Shown here: in pieces, positions 33,474-46,580 of the stretch
How the letters are laid out: every line of letters begins with the position of its first letter
How positions within the stretch are numbered: the stretch's first letter is position 1
Assembly (NCBI RefSeq): GCF_904849725.1
Contig: NC_058519.1
Span: 23,109,267 to 23,173,266, forward strand
DNA: 64,000 nucleotides
Direction: 5' to 3'
From: Hordeum vulgare subsp. vulgare
Taxonomy: Eukaryota; Streptophyta; Magnoliopsida; Poales; Poaceae
Position numbers and translations under genes: made by a program
The notes under the pieces: generated by a model
The model's database searches: none
What the model was told of the DNA's origin: nothing
The model's input: only the letters and a program-made list of their open reading frames with translations

Positions 33474-34528
33474 GAGCATCTACAGCCGGACCTTGCAAAT
33501 CCGGCCCCACAAACATCCGCAGACGCGTCCGCGGACACTGATGGGTCACGTCTCAAATAATTGATTCTACAACCAGACATCTCATATTAGGATCCTTAAA
33601 TCCATATAAAAGCATGCAAGATATCAAACCTATGTACTATGTAGAACCTATCTACTCCTCGTCGGAGATGTCGACAATCTCCGTGCCCTCCGGCGGATAA
33701 ACGTCTGCCTGACGTAGCTCCGCCCCCTCCAGCGCCTCCGGCTGCTTCGCTGCGGCCTCCTCCGCCTCGATCTCCGCCCCCAGCTCGTCAAAGAGGGCGT
33801 CGACCTCCGCCTGCCTCTACTGGATGAGCCGGCGGTTGTCCTCCACCTCGGCCTCATCCCGGATGGAATCCAGGATGGCATGCTTCTTCGCCATCTCCTC
33901 CGATTGGGTGACGACGAACTCCGCCTCCACCTCCGCCATGCTGAAGCCGAGAGCCTCCTCCTCTGGGTCGTCCTCCTCCATGGCCTCCGGCTGCTCCTCC
34001 TCTTACTAGTGCTCCTCTTACATCTTCGACGAGTCCGGAGGGACACCCACAGTGATGCGGGCGATGCGGTGAGCCTGGATCTCCTCCTCGATTTGCAGGC
34101 ACCGCGCCGGAGTGAGGTGCGCGTAGGTGGTGATGAGCCGCCGGACCATCTTGACGGAAAGAGAACTGCGAGAGGAGGCGGGCGGGCTCGGGCGGCAGCA
34201 GAGAGAGGGAGGAGGCGGGTGAGCTAGGGCTGGAGGCGTCGGCCGGCTTAATAGCCGGCTCCGACCTCGGCCGCTGAGCCGGAGCGACACCATGCGGCGT
34301 TCACATCGCGCCAACGGTCGAGGTGCCCGTCGAACCGTCGGGTTTCCCGACGATTCCGCGCGCCCGGGCTTCCCTATATCCGTCCCATATTTGGTCTTGA
34401 AATGGAGGGTACCGGTCAACCCGGGCGTTCGAGGCCGGTTTGAGAGACCCGTCTGGATCGATTTTTTGTGACCGGACGGCCTACCCGAACATTTAAGGAG
34501 TGTTTGAAGGGTCCGGTTGTAGATGTTC
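33474..34528. mobile_element. PIF/Harbinger-type element
   Basis: The terminal repeats are GAGCATCTACAGCCGGACC and the inverted GAACATCTACAACCGGACC. The TSD TAA lies at 33471-33473 and 34529-34531. The element is 1055 bp and non-autonomous. Copy A of the flank lacks it, which gives an empty-site comparison. Confidence 0.85.
33652..34149 (-). pseudogene. Acidic protein remnant inside the Harbinger element
   Basis: One continuous 166-codon frame reads MVRRLITTYAHLTPARCL, RITVGVPPDSSKM, then stops, then acidic blocks such as EEDDPEEEALGFSMAEVEAE, DALFDELGAEIEAEEAAA and TEIVDISDEE before the terminal stop. Four or so internal stops interrupt it. I do not recognise the family. The Glu/Asp-rich composition and preserved frame suggest it once coded for a small acidic protein belonging to the transposon family. 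It could be a truncated second ORF of Harbinger type, which I cannot confirm. Confidence 0.45.
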
Positions 34529-34559
34529 TAAGCCTAGATTAAGAAATTATTAGTACTAT

Positions 34560-36098
34560 ATATGCAAGCTTGTAGCGAAAGCTAAATCGGTGCAGGAGCT
34601 CCTCGAGTGTTCAAAGGCCACAAATTTTTGCATGCACCTTGCGCACTTGAGCATATTGGATAACAAAAGATATCAGATTTTTATTTGCTATTTTACCGAT
34701 TTTACTGTTCATCACGTGGTGGTCAAACCTGGTCAATGTGGTCAAATTCTGGTTTTGGACGACTTTTATCACATTTTAAGATTTGAAGGACCAAATTTCT
34801 AACAAAATATCTGGAGGGGTCAAGTCTATACTTTTGGGGAACTTGAGAGATTGGGGACCAGTTTCTCCAATTCTCTGGGTTGGCGGTAAACGATTTTTGA
34901 AGCTCCGGCAGGCGCCCTACAATCAAAAAAGAAGATGGCCAGAAGATGGCCAATACGATGTTTTATATGTACTAGTACAAATGCCCGTACGTTGCATCGG
35001 GCAAAAAAAAAAGAACACAACATGTTTCATGTGTCATTATGCATTATTTTTTTATATCCGGTAGCAAAAGAATATGTTCGTTGCAACTGGGAACGCCCGT
35101 GCTTTGTTTTAGAGAAAACACAAAGACTCCTAGTCCGCCACATGCGTCAGCAGATCGGGCAAACCGGAAATCGCAAGCTCCTCCTCGTCCCTTAAAATCG
35201 TGAGTTCCTCCTCATCCTTTGAAACGCCTTGTCGGTGTATCATCTACACACCATGGGTCGTCGGGTCGTGGTTGGCTTCTAATCTATAGTAAGAAAGACG
35301 ACCATGGCAATGTATAGTAAAAAATGATTGTGTTCATCAAAACATCCATCAGCGTGGCATGACAGCATCCCTGCAGGCAGAGAGAGCATGCCTATATGTA
35401 TAAGAAATGCATATATTGATTTAATCTTTCTTAACTGCGCTAGATGCATGTCATGACAATTGAGTAGGAATATTACAAGGTTAGACCAAAGAGCACGACA
35501 ACTTAGAGCTAAAGCAGCTGCTCTAAGCACATGAGATGAATCTTATTAATACAGCAGTCCATAGGGCCACATACAAAAGTAACATATGGTGATTCTGGGT
35601 TTAAGGGATGCCACAAACCTGGCAAACCCAACATAAATCAAACTGCACAGGGGCGCAAGCTAAAAGGAGAAGGAAAAATGAAAACATACATCGACAGGCA
35701 GAATAAGCGAACATTGGCCTTTTATAACAAACCAATTCAGAAACAAAACATGATCAAAGACAACTGTTCAAAGCTGGCTACCGGGTTCCTACTTCTCTAT
35801 TAATGTTTTGAACTAAACATGCCTTCAGATCAGATCAGTCCTCAACAATCAGCACTGTAAGTTTTAAGGATAGCTACAAAGTGTCCATCTGCATGTGCCA
35901 TTTTCTATATTCATTCGGTGATTCCACAAGCCAATTAACTTAAGTGATGCTCCTATCATAGAAAACTGAATTGATGAGAGGAATCTGCAAAACCTAAAGG
36001 TGTTGCAACCTCCTGCCCTCAAGAACAAAGTTTGAACAGGTGATGCAAACATTCATTCAGGAGAGAAAATCTGACAAACATTCAGGTGTACATAGCGC
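34560..36098. other. Intergenic, possible MITE at about 34,970
   Basis: Mostly unique AT-rich sequence. At 34,972 the phrase ACTAGTACAAATGCCCGT followed by TTGCATCGGGC and an A-run resembles the end of a common small Triticeae DNA element, but the other end was not identified. No supported gene. Confidence 0.3.
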
Positions 36099-36278
36099 TC
36101 AAAGTTTCCTCATATATCCGAAATTTATACTGCTGGAGATGGGATGGAGAATTGCCCGTGCCGGAGCCTCCGACTTGCTGGAGTTGAAGCCTTGGAGGCG
36201 TTGAGCCCCTGAACTGATGGAGACATCGCTGCTGCTGCCGGAGACGCCGTTAATGGATATTGGAGCCGCCGCCGCCAT
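36099..36278 (-). CDS. Hypothetical small protein (weak)
   Basis: A 59-codon frame starting MAAAAPISINGVSGSSSDVS and ending INFGYMRKL. The Ala/Ser-rich beginning resembles an organelle targeting peptide, and the GC content is higher than in the surrounding AT-rich sequence. It may be the first exon of a longer gene or a leftover exon. No family recognised. Confidence 0.25.
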   Translation of the reverse strand: MAAAAPISINGVSGSSSDVSISSGAQRLQGFNSSKSEAPARAILHPISSSINFGYMRKL

Positions 36279-36608
36279 TTTGACATTTTGACATATCATG
36301 TACTAACTCCAACTGACAAAATAAGATGTTGTGCCTAGGTTTCTGCCGCAGATATTGTGGCTTGTAACTCCATAGTGACTGACTGACTGGTACAACAACT
36401 AACTAACCCCCACGTACAGTCTAACTGGGTGTGCAGCTGACTAGTAACATTAGCTATTAATCAGCATATTCTCCCTAACGTGCAAACCTTGGACAGTAGT
36501 TATTCTTTTATGTTTCTATTATAAAATCCTGGCATGCAATACCCATAGTCAATCGAAAAAAATGATGTTAAAGTCAATTAAAACTGCAAGATAAGGTGAG
36601 TTATGTAC

Positions 36609-37776
36609 CTTCGAAAAGAGATTCACTGAAGTCCGGACATTCTGGTCATTTCCACTGATGAGTTGTTTGATATCAGCGTATGTGCAGCCAACTTTAGACA
36701 GCTCCCTTTTCAAAGAGTGATATCTGACCTTTGCTTGCAGGTCCTTCCATTGTGTCTTGCCAATTCCAAAGAGGTTGAAGAGCACAAATGCTACTTGGCT
36801 CCTACCATGCAAAACCAGATATCTGGAATCTGACCGAGGTGCATGGGGCTTCTGATTCCTTAAAAGCATTCAGCCCAGAATCCTTATTGAAGCTTCCTAC
36901 AAGTGAACAGAAAAGAGATACTGCTGATCTTAAGCAAGTCTCGAGAAGCAAGAGTTTCAAACCTAAAGTATCATCAACAAGAAGTATGTCCAGACATACG
37001 GCAGGCCATAAGGTAATCAATGAACCACGCTGAGGGTGAACGAAAGTACTGGGAAGCCAAGCACTGCAGGCTTCCGAAATTAACTTGTAAACAGATTTAA
37101 GTGGAAGGCTTACTACCAATATGACATATTTCACTGGAGCACCAGTTTCAGTATCAGCCTCCCTGCCAGTGGCTGAGGCAAGAACCGCTGCAGAACTTAC
37201 TCTGATTTTAAGATGTGAATCATGTCCTGAAATGTTGACAAAACCATTCCTTCTCCTGCAAAATCGCCTCCTAGAATAAAAAAAGCGGAATCTCCTTTCC
37301 ACAGCTGTAGTCCCATCATTATGAACTTCCGGGCCCCCATTTGCAGGTAAACCTCCTGGTATAGCACCATTAGATCCAAAGAATCCCGGATTGGCATCGA
37401 ATGAGTTTGATAACACAGGAACAATATTTGGGTGACCGATAACTGTTTTGCTGATGCTACTGGAGGTACCAGATCTCACTTTCGCCGCCGCCGCTGGAGA
37501 GTGGAGACGCTGCTGCTCGTCGGCGGGGACGGGCTGAACGACGCGGACGGGGCTGTCAGCGTCGCTGTCCTCCACCTTGTAGGAGACCCCGCGGAGGAGG
37601 GACGGGTCGTAGCCGGAGGTGACGGTGGCGCGCTGCGGTGAAGCCTCGGTCGAGGGCCGGCCGGGTGCTAGGAGGACCCGGTCGGTGGAGAGGAGGGGCA
37701 GGGGGCGGAGGAGGCGCGGGGCGGCCCTGGCGGCGGTGGGGCGGATCTGATCCGGGGGCGAGGGGCTTTCTTGCAA
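36609..37776 (-). CDS. Unresolved multi-exon gene or pseudogene
   Basis: Exon 1 (37480-37776) encodes 99 residues from MQESPSPPDQIRPTAARAAP, a Pro/Arg-rich targeting-like start, through SGYDPSLLRGVSYKVEDSDA to AAAAK|GTGAGA. Other exon-like blocks are bounded by AG/GT: 37201-37255 (after TGCAG, before GTAAGT) and 36609-36801 (after GGTAG, before GTACAT). The last contains, in one frame, SQVAFVLFNLFGIGKTQWKD. The blocks do not join in one frame without further exons that I could not place. The first exon has normal plant coding character. I do not recognise the family; loss of frame could mean a pseudogene. Confidence 0.35.
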
Positions 37777-37945
37777 ATCTAAAACGTTTTTCCACTTAAC
37801 CAGGGACTGCGGGTTGAATGCTAGAAAACGTAGGGACTTTTTCGCAAAAAAGCCACGACGGACGGTAGAAGCGCTCCACGCTTTATTATTAGGGGAGATA
37901 TCTTCTTTTGCTGGCCGTTTTCTGTCTTGTTATCTTTCCATTATA

Positions 37946-38029
37946 CTCCTTTTGTTCCTAAATATTTGTTGTTGGGGAGAATTAAATTAATTCTTTTCAA
38001 CAACAAATATTATGATACAAAAGAAGAAT
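37946..38029. mobile_element. Short Stowaway-type MITE
   Basis: About 84 bp forming one hairpin (AATATTTGTTGTTG..CAACAACAAATATT) with a CTCCTTTTGTTCC-like start and a TA at 37,944-37,945. The right end is approximate. Bases 38,030-38,606 downstream hold no recognised gene. Confidence 0.6.
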
Positions 38030-38606
38030 TATCTACTGTTTTCGTTGATAATATTCAGTTAAAAGAAAAAAGGAAACAGAAGACCCCCTGCTATTCTAGG
38101 CATGCCTCTGCCGAAGAGCTCATTTTCGACGCTGGTGGTCACGGTTCACTTCATTCCACAACCAAAAGGAGAAGGGAACGCTGGTTTTTCAAGGTCAAAT
38201 TATGGGAAGTCGCATAGCCACAACCTGAACCGAAGTGTATGGATTTTTGAGTGACCTGCCCAGCTCCACGGAGAAACACAACATTTCCACCACCCAGTGT
38301 CACTACTGGTACGACATTAGAGCACCCATATATACAGATAATTATATATGCAGATAAAATGGATGCCCATGGTCTCTCTTTTACTACATGCGCGCTCTTC
38401 ATCTCCTGTGTACGTACGTGTGCCTCAGACACTTGAACAAAATCATACTACAGGCTTTACTTGTGTGTCTCGCAGAAAAAACTTACTACATCCGTAGATC
38501 TAATACGCATCTCGAATTACAGTATTATTACACCGTCGCGAAAATCTTCTGCTTTCAAGAGCTGGCCCTATACTTCTGGCTATGCAGTACCGAGGACGCT
38601 ATGTAT

Positions 38607-40784
<2,178 letters not shown>

Positions 40785-41041
40785 CGTCCGTGGCTCTCCC
40801 TTCCGCTCGCTTCTCCCCACCGCTCAGCTGGTGGCGTTGTGAGGAGAGGACCGGAAGACAGCGGGTGGCTCTGCCGTTCTCCTTTGGAGATTGAGATTGG
40901 GGACGCGCCACCACATCGCTCGCTCGGTCGGTCTGTTCGGGCCCGGGCCCGGCCCAACCCTGTACTATATCCGCCGCGACCGCACAGGAAAGCCTCCCAC
41001 CCACCCACCCACCCATCGCTCGGAGGCGGCGGAGGTTCACC
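40785..41041. promoter_or_regulatory. Shared promoter region of a divergent gene pair
   Basis: 257 bp separate the two start codons. It contains GC-rich palindromic sequence (GGGCCCGGGCCCGGCCC near 40,938) and a TATA-like TACTATAT at about 40,963 pointing to the plus-strand gene. No clear TATA faces the minus-strand gene. Confidence 0.55.
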
Positions 41042-41385
41042 ATGTCGGCCGGGAGCGAGCGCTCGTACGCGACCCCGGCGGCGGTCCTGGCGGGCTTGTC
41101 GCGCGGATCAGGTCCGTCCGTCTCCGGCGGCGGCGCCGCCGGCAGCGGGAGGAGCCAGGCGGAGGGCGGGACGAGGAGGAAGCCCCCGTTCCCCCTTGCG
41201 GCGGACGACACCAAGCCCGTCCTCCGCGACCCGGTGAGTCCGCCCGTCCGCCCGTCCTCCGCACGCACGCACAGATTTACCGCTGGATCGTTCTGACTGG
41301 CCGCTGCTCCGGTGGTGTGCAGATCTCGCGGTCCGACCCCGTGGAGACGGAGCAGGCCGTGCTGCGGCTGCCGCCCTTCCCCTGA
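41042..41385 (+). CDS. Conserved-type small protein, function unknown (84 aa)
   Basis: Two exons (41042-41233 and 41323-41385) joined phase 0 across an 89-bp intron (GTGAGT..GTGCAG). The N-terminal half is Gly/Ser-rich (MSAGSERSYATPAAVLAGLS) and the middle is basic. The C-terminal part LAADDTKPVLRDP, ISRSDPVETEQAVLRLPPFP is ordered and looks conserved. No signal peptide, membrane segment or enzymatic motif. The spliced frame is intact and the splice sites are canonical. I do not recognise a named family. It shares an upstream region with the zinc-finger gene, so co-expression is possible. Confidence 0.7.
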
Positions 41386-42572
41386 AGTCCGGCCGATTCG
41401 TGATGGATGGTACACCGCTCTGCCTCTCCGTTAAACAGCGTGCCGTAATCTTCCTCTGCGCTGCACCTGCACTTGTGTGACGGCTATGCATTTGGTAGTG
41501 AACTACTAGTGGCTGCTGACCTCAGGGTTGTGTGGGATTCGTCGGAACAATTATGCATTGTTACTGCCTTCAGATTTCTGGAGTAAGTAATATATGTGGT
41601 GCCTGTGCCTTTTGATTTTGTACAGACTGCAGACCGCTGAATTACTCACTCAGATTTGACGCAATTGATGATTGCACTAGAAAATAAAACCAACAGCAGC
41701 AGCATTGTGTTTGTAACTTGTTACTGCCGTGTGTGTCTACTGTAGGTCTTGCTGATCAGTGTTGGCTTACCTTGACCGTGATAAAAAATAGTAAATATGT
41801 TTAAACTAATAACCCTAAATACCCCTCCGCCCTGCTTAGCCACCTGATCCCCTCCGCTCGGTTAGCCCTCCGACCCCCTCCGTTGCTAGGGTTAGACATC
41901 TCGGTGAGAAATTTCTCGCTCCTCTCCTCTCCTTCTTCTTCGTCTCGGGCAGATAGATGGCTGGCAGATCCAGCCACGTTGATGCGGGTAGAAGCCATGG
42001 TGGCCACGTCTGTGAGCCTCTCCAGTCGTGTTGTGGTGATGATTTATAGCTCCAGCAACAATGAGGACGCTGCGCGGTGCACCTGGAGGTTGACCTAGGG
42101 GTGGGATCATGCTTCGCCCTCCTGGAGCGACGGGCGAGACCATGGGCTGGCTTTGATGTACTCGATGAGCAAGCATCATGCCTCGCTTCATGAGGTCTCG
42201 CGCAGCTGTCGATGAACTTAGTGCTGCTCAGCGCGCGCTGGTGAATGTCAAAGAAGGTGCTCAGGGTTGCCAAGGAGCATGAGCTCGCGTGTGCGCTGCG
42301 CAAGTCCGTTGTCAGGCACTAATCAACTACGACGACTGAACATGGCATCGATCATGTCGGCAAACTAGGTTTAGGTTTTGTCTGTATGAACTAGGATTAG
42401 GGTATCAAGGGTTTGTATGGACTTTCTTTATTGTGGTGTCAAATATGACGATCATGTGGATGGTATGTCTTTTGGTAGTGTGCCTTGGATTGGGCTTACT
42501 CATGCTTTCGTTATCATTTTACAAAAAAAAGGCATGGTCAACAAGGATCATGTGTAACTAGTGTGGTATATG
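41386..42572 (+). other. 3' flank and a probable A-tailed retroposon
   Basis: Bases 41,386-41,800 are non-coding downstream sequence. From about 41,810 a GC-rich block leads to an AT-rich end with an A-run at about 42,523, the layout of a retroposon. No target duplication was resolved and no protein recognised. Confidence 0.35.
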
Positions 42573-42580
42573 GGCTTGGC

Positions 42581-42904
42581 TAAATCTGGGCATGGGCAGC
42601 CCGGCCCGGTGACCCGGCCCGAGCCTGGCCCGAAAAACCTGGGCCGGGCTGGACCAGTCTTGCAGTTCTGGGCGGGTTTACAAGCCCGGGTAGCAGTTCG
42701 GGCCGGGATCGGGCTTGCACAAATCGCCATTTTACACGGAGGCTTGGCCCGGCTCGGAAATTCCCTTTTTAGTCCGTTTGGGCCGGGCTCCGGCCTGAGT
42801 TTTTCATTTTCTGGCCGGGCTCGGGCCTGGGCCTGAGATTTTTGGTTCGGGCTTTTCAAAGCCTGGCTCGAAGCCCGGCCCGGCTTGGTGTACGCCCAGG
42901 TTTA
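42581..42904. mobile_element. hAT-type MITE with perfect 8-bp TSD
   Basis: The ends are TAAATCTGGGCATGGGC and, inverted, TAAACCTGGGCGTACACC. The TSD GGCTTGGC lies at 42,573-42,580 and 42,905-42,912. The 324-bp interior is rich in GGCCCGG/CCGGGCC inverted motifs. Confidence 0.88.
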
Positions 42905-43028
42905 GGCTTGGCCCATCTTGCCCTAACCGTCGATATCTTTTTAGCCGAGTGAAGTGAGGGCAGTCTGCTGGAACCACGAATAAAACACAAAAGTCCCCCA
43001 TGGCGCCTCCGCTAGATGATGATCTCTA

Positions 43029-43430
43029 GTGGGAGATCCTACTTTGCCTAACCCCCACATGCTCTCCCTCCCCTGTGCCTCCTTTGCATCTTTCGTGCCT
43101 GCCACGGATGATGTCGACATGAGTCAACCCTTTTTCACACCCTCCCTAGACTTGCAGTGTGATTTCTCTTGCCACATGACTAGTATGACCTATTCCTCGA
43201 TTGCAGCCCTCGTCCTCAATCAGCAAAACAGTACAACTTGTTTGTTTGGAGTTTGGGGTCCTGTAACCAGAGACCGCCACTTTGTTATTTTCACCATATT
43301 ACAAAGTATCGTCAGTGTCTTCTTAGTTGTTACCTACCAGACAAACCATACATTGCACCATGGTCTTTGTAGCGACATCTCGGTTGACTAGTGTAGCCTA
43401 AAGATTATCACACAAAGGCAAAACAAATCT
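43029..43430 (+). pseudogene. F-box protein remnant A
   Basis: Scattered phrases fit the region after the F-box in a large grass F-box family: QPFFTPSLDL, then VWGPVTRDRH, which resembles the VWDPVTGD motif of F-box-associated repeats (substrate-binding half of SCF ubiquitin ligases). The F-box itself is not preserved. Part of it (from about 43,190) is repeated in inverted orientation at 43,920-44,180. Confidence 0.45.
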
Positions 43431-43919
43431 TTTAGATGGTAACAATGCTCAAGTTTGCACACAATGATAAGTTTATTATTGTGCCATGCACGATGATAAG
43501 TTTATTGAACTATATTAACAAATATATTTGGCAGTAATAAATAAAAATAAGACAAACAATGATAAGCAACATGAACTAAATAAAAAGAGGTGTGGGCAAA
43601 CCTAGCCTTGGTGATCCAGTGACGGCCATGGGCGGAGGGTTGATAGCGATGTGTGTATCATTTCTGGGGCCTCAATTTCGCATTAGGTAGCACAAAGTAA
43701 CCAGAGCCTAGCTGATAATTATTAACAACACGTGTGGAGTTGAGGTCCGGGAAGCCCTACACCCATCACTACCAACCCTCCTCCTATGGTGTCTCCACAT
43801 TGCTCGGGTTAGTTTTGCCAATTTCTCTCTTCAGTCAGGTCATGTTGCTTGCTTATCAAAAAACGAGATGGTAACTTCAAGTAATGTATCTTCATTTTTT
43901 TGTTACAGAAATATATTAC

Positions 43920-44180
43920 TTGTCGCCCTTCAAAAAGTTTGGTTTGCCTTTATTTGTTGATCTTTAGGTTACATTAGTCCGTTGCAATGTTCCTACAAGA
44001 ACCGTGATGTAATGTAATGTTGGTAAGAAGCCGATTGTACTTTGTATCGTGGTGCAATGAACTGGTTGTCAGTCCAGTAGCTGTTGGTCTCCGGTTACAG
44101 GAACTGGTGGTGTTGCCGGTTGATGACGAGTGCGAGGCCGTCGTGGTTTTTAAGGAAGAGGTTGTAGCAGTCAAGAAGCA
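43920..44180 (-). repeat. Inverted copy of F-box remnant A
   Basis: The reverse complement of this stretch aligns with 43,190-43,430, including CCTGTAACCRGAGACC, ACAAAGTA and the block encoding TLHHG on both arms. The arms are separated by about 490 bp. A 58-60-bp tandem duplication (GAAGAGGTTGTAGCAGTCAA) lies at 44,152 and 44,212. Confidence 0.6.
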
Positions 44181-44529
44181 GGGGGAAGCTCGTCAAGTAA
44201 GATGGTTTTTAAGGAAGAGGTTGTAGCAGTCAAGCAGTAGGGGGAAGCTCGTCAAGTAAGATGGAACTTGTATCTTCCTGACGTCCACGCGTAGTGTCAT
44301 GAACAACATCAACCATCACAGAGACGTCTGTGTTCGAAGTGATTTGGATGGGCATGCATCACCAGAGTCAGGTTCATTTCAACAGCACCGCACCCTGACC
44401 TCCCAGGCTGATTTGGGCCACCAGCTGTGCATTACTTATTACTTATAAGCAACACCAATTTCTAACTAATGTATTTGCGGCAGGCAACTTCATGTATTAA
44501 CTGTGTAATGTTACTCTATATCTCCCTCA

Positions 44530-45317
44530 CCTGATCAGGACGACTGCCGTGTGGGACTCACTGCTAACTAAATTTACACTGCAAGTCAATGTATAGAGCT
44601 ATGACTTACATGGGCTTCGTATTTCTCTATAAAAAGCAGCAGGATATTTCACCTTCCGAGTCATTCCGGATAGTGTCCCTGCTAGGGAGCAACTTCAAAA
44701 TATCTATTGCAGCACATTCAAAGTGTTGACCACCTGTTTCTTAGCTGCCCCATTGTGTGATTTGCTTGGTTTATTCTTAGCGGCTTGGGCTCTGTTTTGG
44801 CGGCCCGAGTTTCGAAGTCAAAGTTGTTCAACAGTTAACCTGCTGATGTCATTCATGAAACAGTCGTTTTTCATGCAGCACTAGCGGGGGGCTCCTGGAA
44901 GCTGCAGATTGATCTTGACTTAAACATCACCAACATGCTGGAGCTGGGCTGGGTAGGGAGACCAGCAAGGACTTTAGGTGAATCCAGTTGGTGTTGCGTT
45001 GCTGCTTCCCGACGAGTGGTGTTGTGCCGACGTGCGTCCGTTTTGGTTTTATTCTGGTGCACCCGGAAGCAGCTAATAGTGCCAACAAAAAATGGGGCTG
45101 CAGCCAGATTGTAGTGGAATCTGATTGCTTACATCTCATAGAAACACTGAATGGTGCCACGAACCATTTTGGAATGGATGCAATGGCCCAGGCCGAGTGT
45201 TTTTGTGATCACAATGCAAACCAGGTGGTTAACTGCTTAGCAAGGCCTGCCTACTCCTTCTGACCCTGTAGATGACAATGCTATCATATGATCAATAAAG
45301 TCCATTTAAAAAAAACA
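44530..45317 (+). mobile_element. LINE 3' remnant with RNase H domain
   Basis: Decayed zf-RVT-like sequence (44,540-44,760) is followed by a plant-type RNase H segment, GCSQIVVESDCLHLIETLNG, ending ANQVVNCLARPAYSF (about 45,090-45,260). After its stop comes an A-run at about 45,308. Frames are broken. The RNase H domain distinguishes it from the two other LINE copies in this window. Confidence 0.65.
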
Positions 45318-45394
45318 CAGGGCCTATCCTAGACAGTGGAAATGTGGTGATAAGTTCATGAAATTGGACCTTGAAAGCATTGTTGATGAATCCA

Positions 45395-45720
45395 TCGAAG
45401 AAGAAAACATTGTCTGACATCCTCAGTGAGATCCTCCTCCACCTCCCCTTGCAGCCCCCCTTCCTCCTTTGTGCCTCCCTTGTCTTCAAACGCTGGTGGG
45501 CCTCATCAGGCGCCGCCTCTTCTACACCAGCCATGGGAGCCTACCCCTTCGAGACTGACATGAGAAATCCCTTATTCACACCCTCCCTTGACCCATCTAT
45601 CGCCTGCTTTGAAATGCTGCTTGACTGCCTTGCCTTCCTCCATGTCCTCTATTGCCACCATGGCCTCGGCCTCGTCCACAATCGGCGGCAGCGCTAACTC
45701 CTGGTGCGGGGGGTCTCAGT
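45395..45720 (+). pseudogene. F-box protein remnant B
   Basis: LSDILSEILLHLPLQPPFLL, CASLVFKRWW is a recognisable F-box (Skp1-binding) motif. It is followed after a deletion by RNPLFTPSLDP and a decayed tail with VHNRRQR. The frame ends at 45,697, and the substrate-recognition half is missing. It resembles remnant A and is likewise followed by a zf-RVT remnant. Confidence 0.65.
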
Positions 45721-45929
45721 TCTGGAATGGGTTATAACAACGCAAGCACTGCTTTACATGGGGTGAGTCTACATAGTCGGTAATGGTAGGAAAACGAGTT
45801 TTTGGCATGGTTGCTGGTGGAGCAAATTAGCTTCAAAATTCCAGTTCCATTGACTTGCCCCAAGCAGCTGAAAACAAAGATTGTTTAGCTGTTGAATCCT
45901 TGGTGAACGCGCGTTAACTTATGTGCTCG

Positions 45930-46220
45930 CTAGAAGCTATCATTGATCAGGAGGACTGGGTTGTACGGGAGCTCACCGCTAACAAAATCTACATGGGAGT
46001 TACCAACACGTATATGAAATGATGTTATGTGGGCCTTTTTATTCCTTAAAAAGGAGGGTATTCACCTGGCGAGTCATTCAGCAGGATAGAGCCCGTCTTA
46101 TAGTTATAGGGATATAGGGAGCAACTTCAAATGAGTCATTAGTCCAGGCAATGGTCTTTTGCCCCTTTTGTGAGCACGCAGAAAGTGTTGAACACCTACT
46201 GGCCTGAACATGTGGGACAG
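45930..46220 (+). mobile_element. LINE zf-RVT remnant, copy of 44,540-44,760
   Basis: Shares the blocks GATCAGGANGACTG, CTCACNGCTAAC and GAGCAACTTCAAA with 44,540-44,760, plus a decayed cysteine-rich segment (GTTGAACACCTACTGG). Ends at a G run (46,214-46,257). Confidence 0.5.
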
Positions 46221-46580
46221 TGGGGGTGGGGGGGTGGGGGGGGGGGTGGGGGGCATCATGGATGTAAACTGCCCAATACGGTCATAAGTGAAATCAAAGC
46301 ATGGAATCAACATTCATAAGTGAAGAAGATAAACATTAAGGGAAACTAAAGCACGAACACATCAACACATCTAAACTGTAAGTGGATACTGGATAGAGGT
46401 CAAGCCAATACGTTCTTCCCCTATTGGCAGCATCCACTTCATCATTACAAAAATCAGGAATTGGCTTATTTGTTATATGAACACATCACGGAGTTTGAGT
46501 ACCGACATTCTTCAAAGAACACTGAGAAGTCTTCCCACACAAAACAGAAACATTGAGAAGTCATAGCTAAGATTTAGAAA

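Larger units (their letters stand above)
32341..34560 (+). repeat. Paralogous copy B of the CGS-like 3' flank
   Basis: Homologous, in the same orientation, to window bases 1-535. The homology is interrupted by the hAT MITE (32,833-33,383) and the Harbinger element (33,474-34,528). Outside those two insertions the order of shared blocks is conserved, ending with AAGCCTAG..ACTATATATG at 34,530-34,556. Confidence 0.65.

Noticed and set aside
46214..46257. G-run as a quadruplex regulatory element
   Set aside because: A simple low-complexity run in decayed repeat sequence; no link to a gene.
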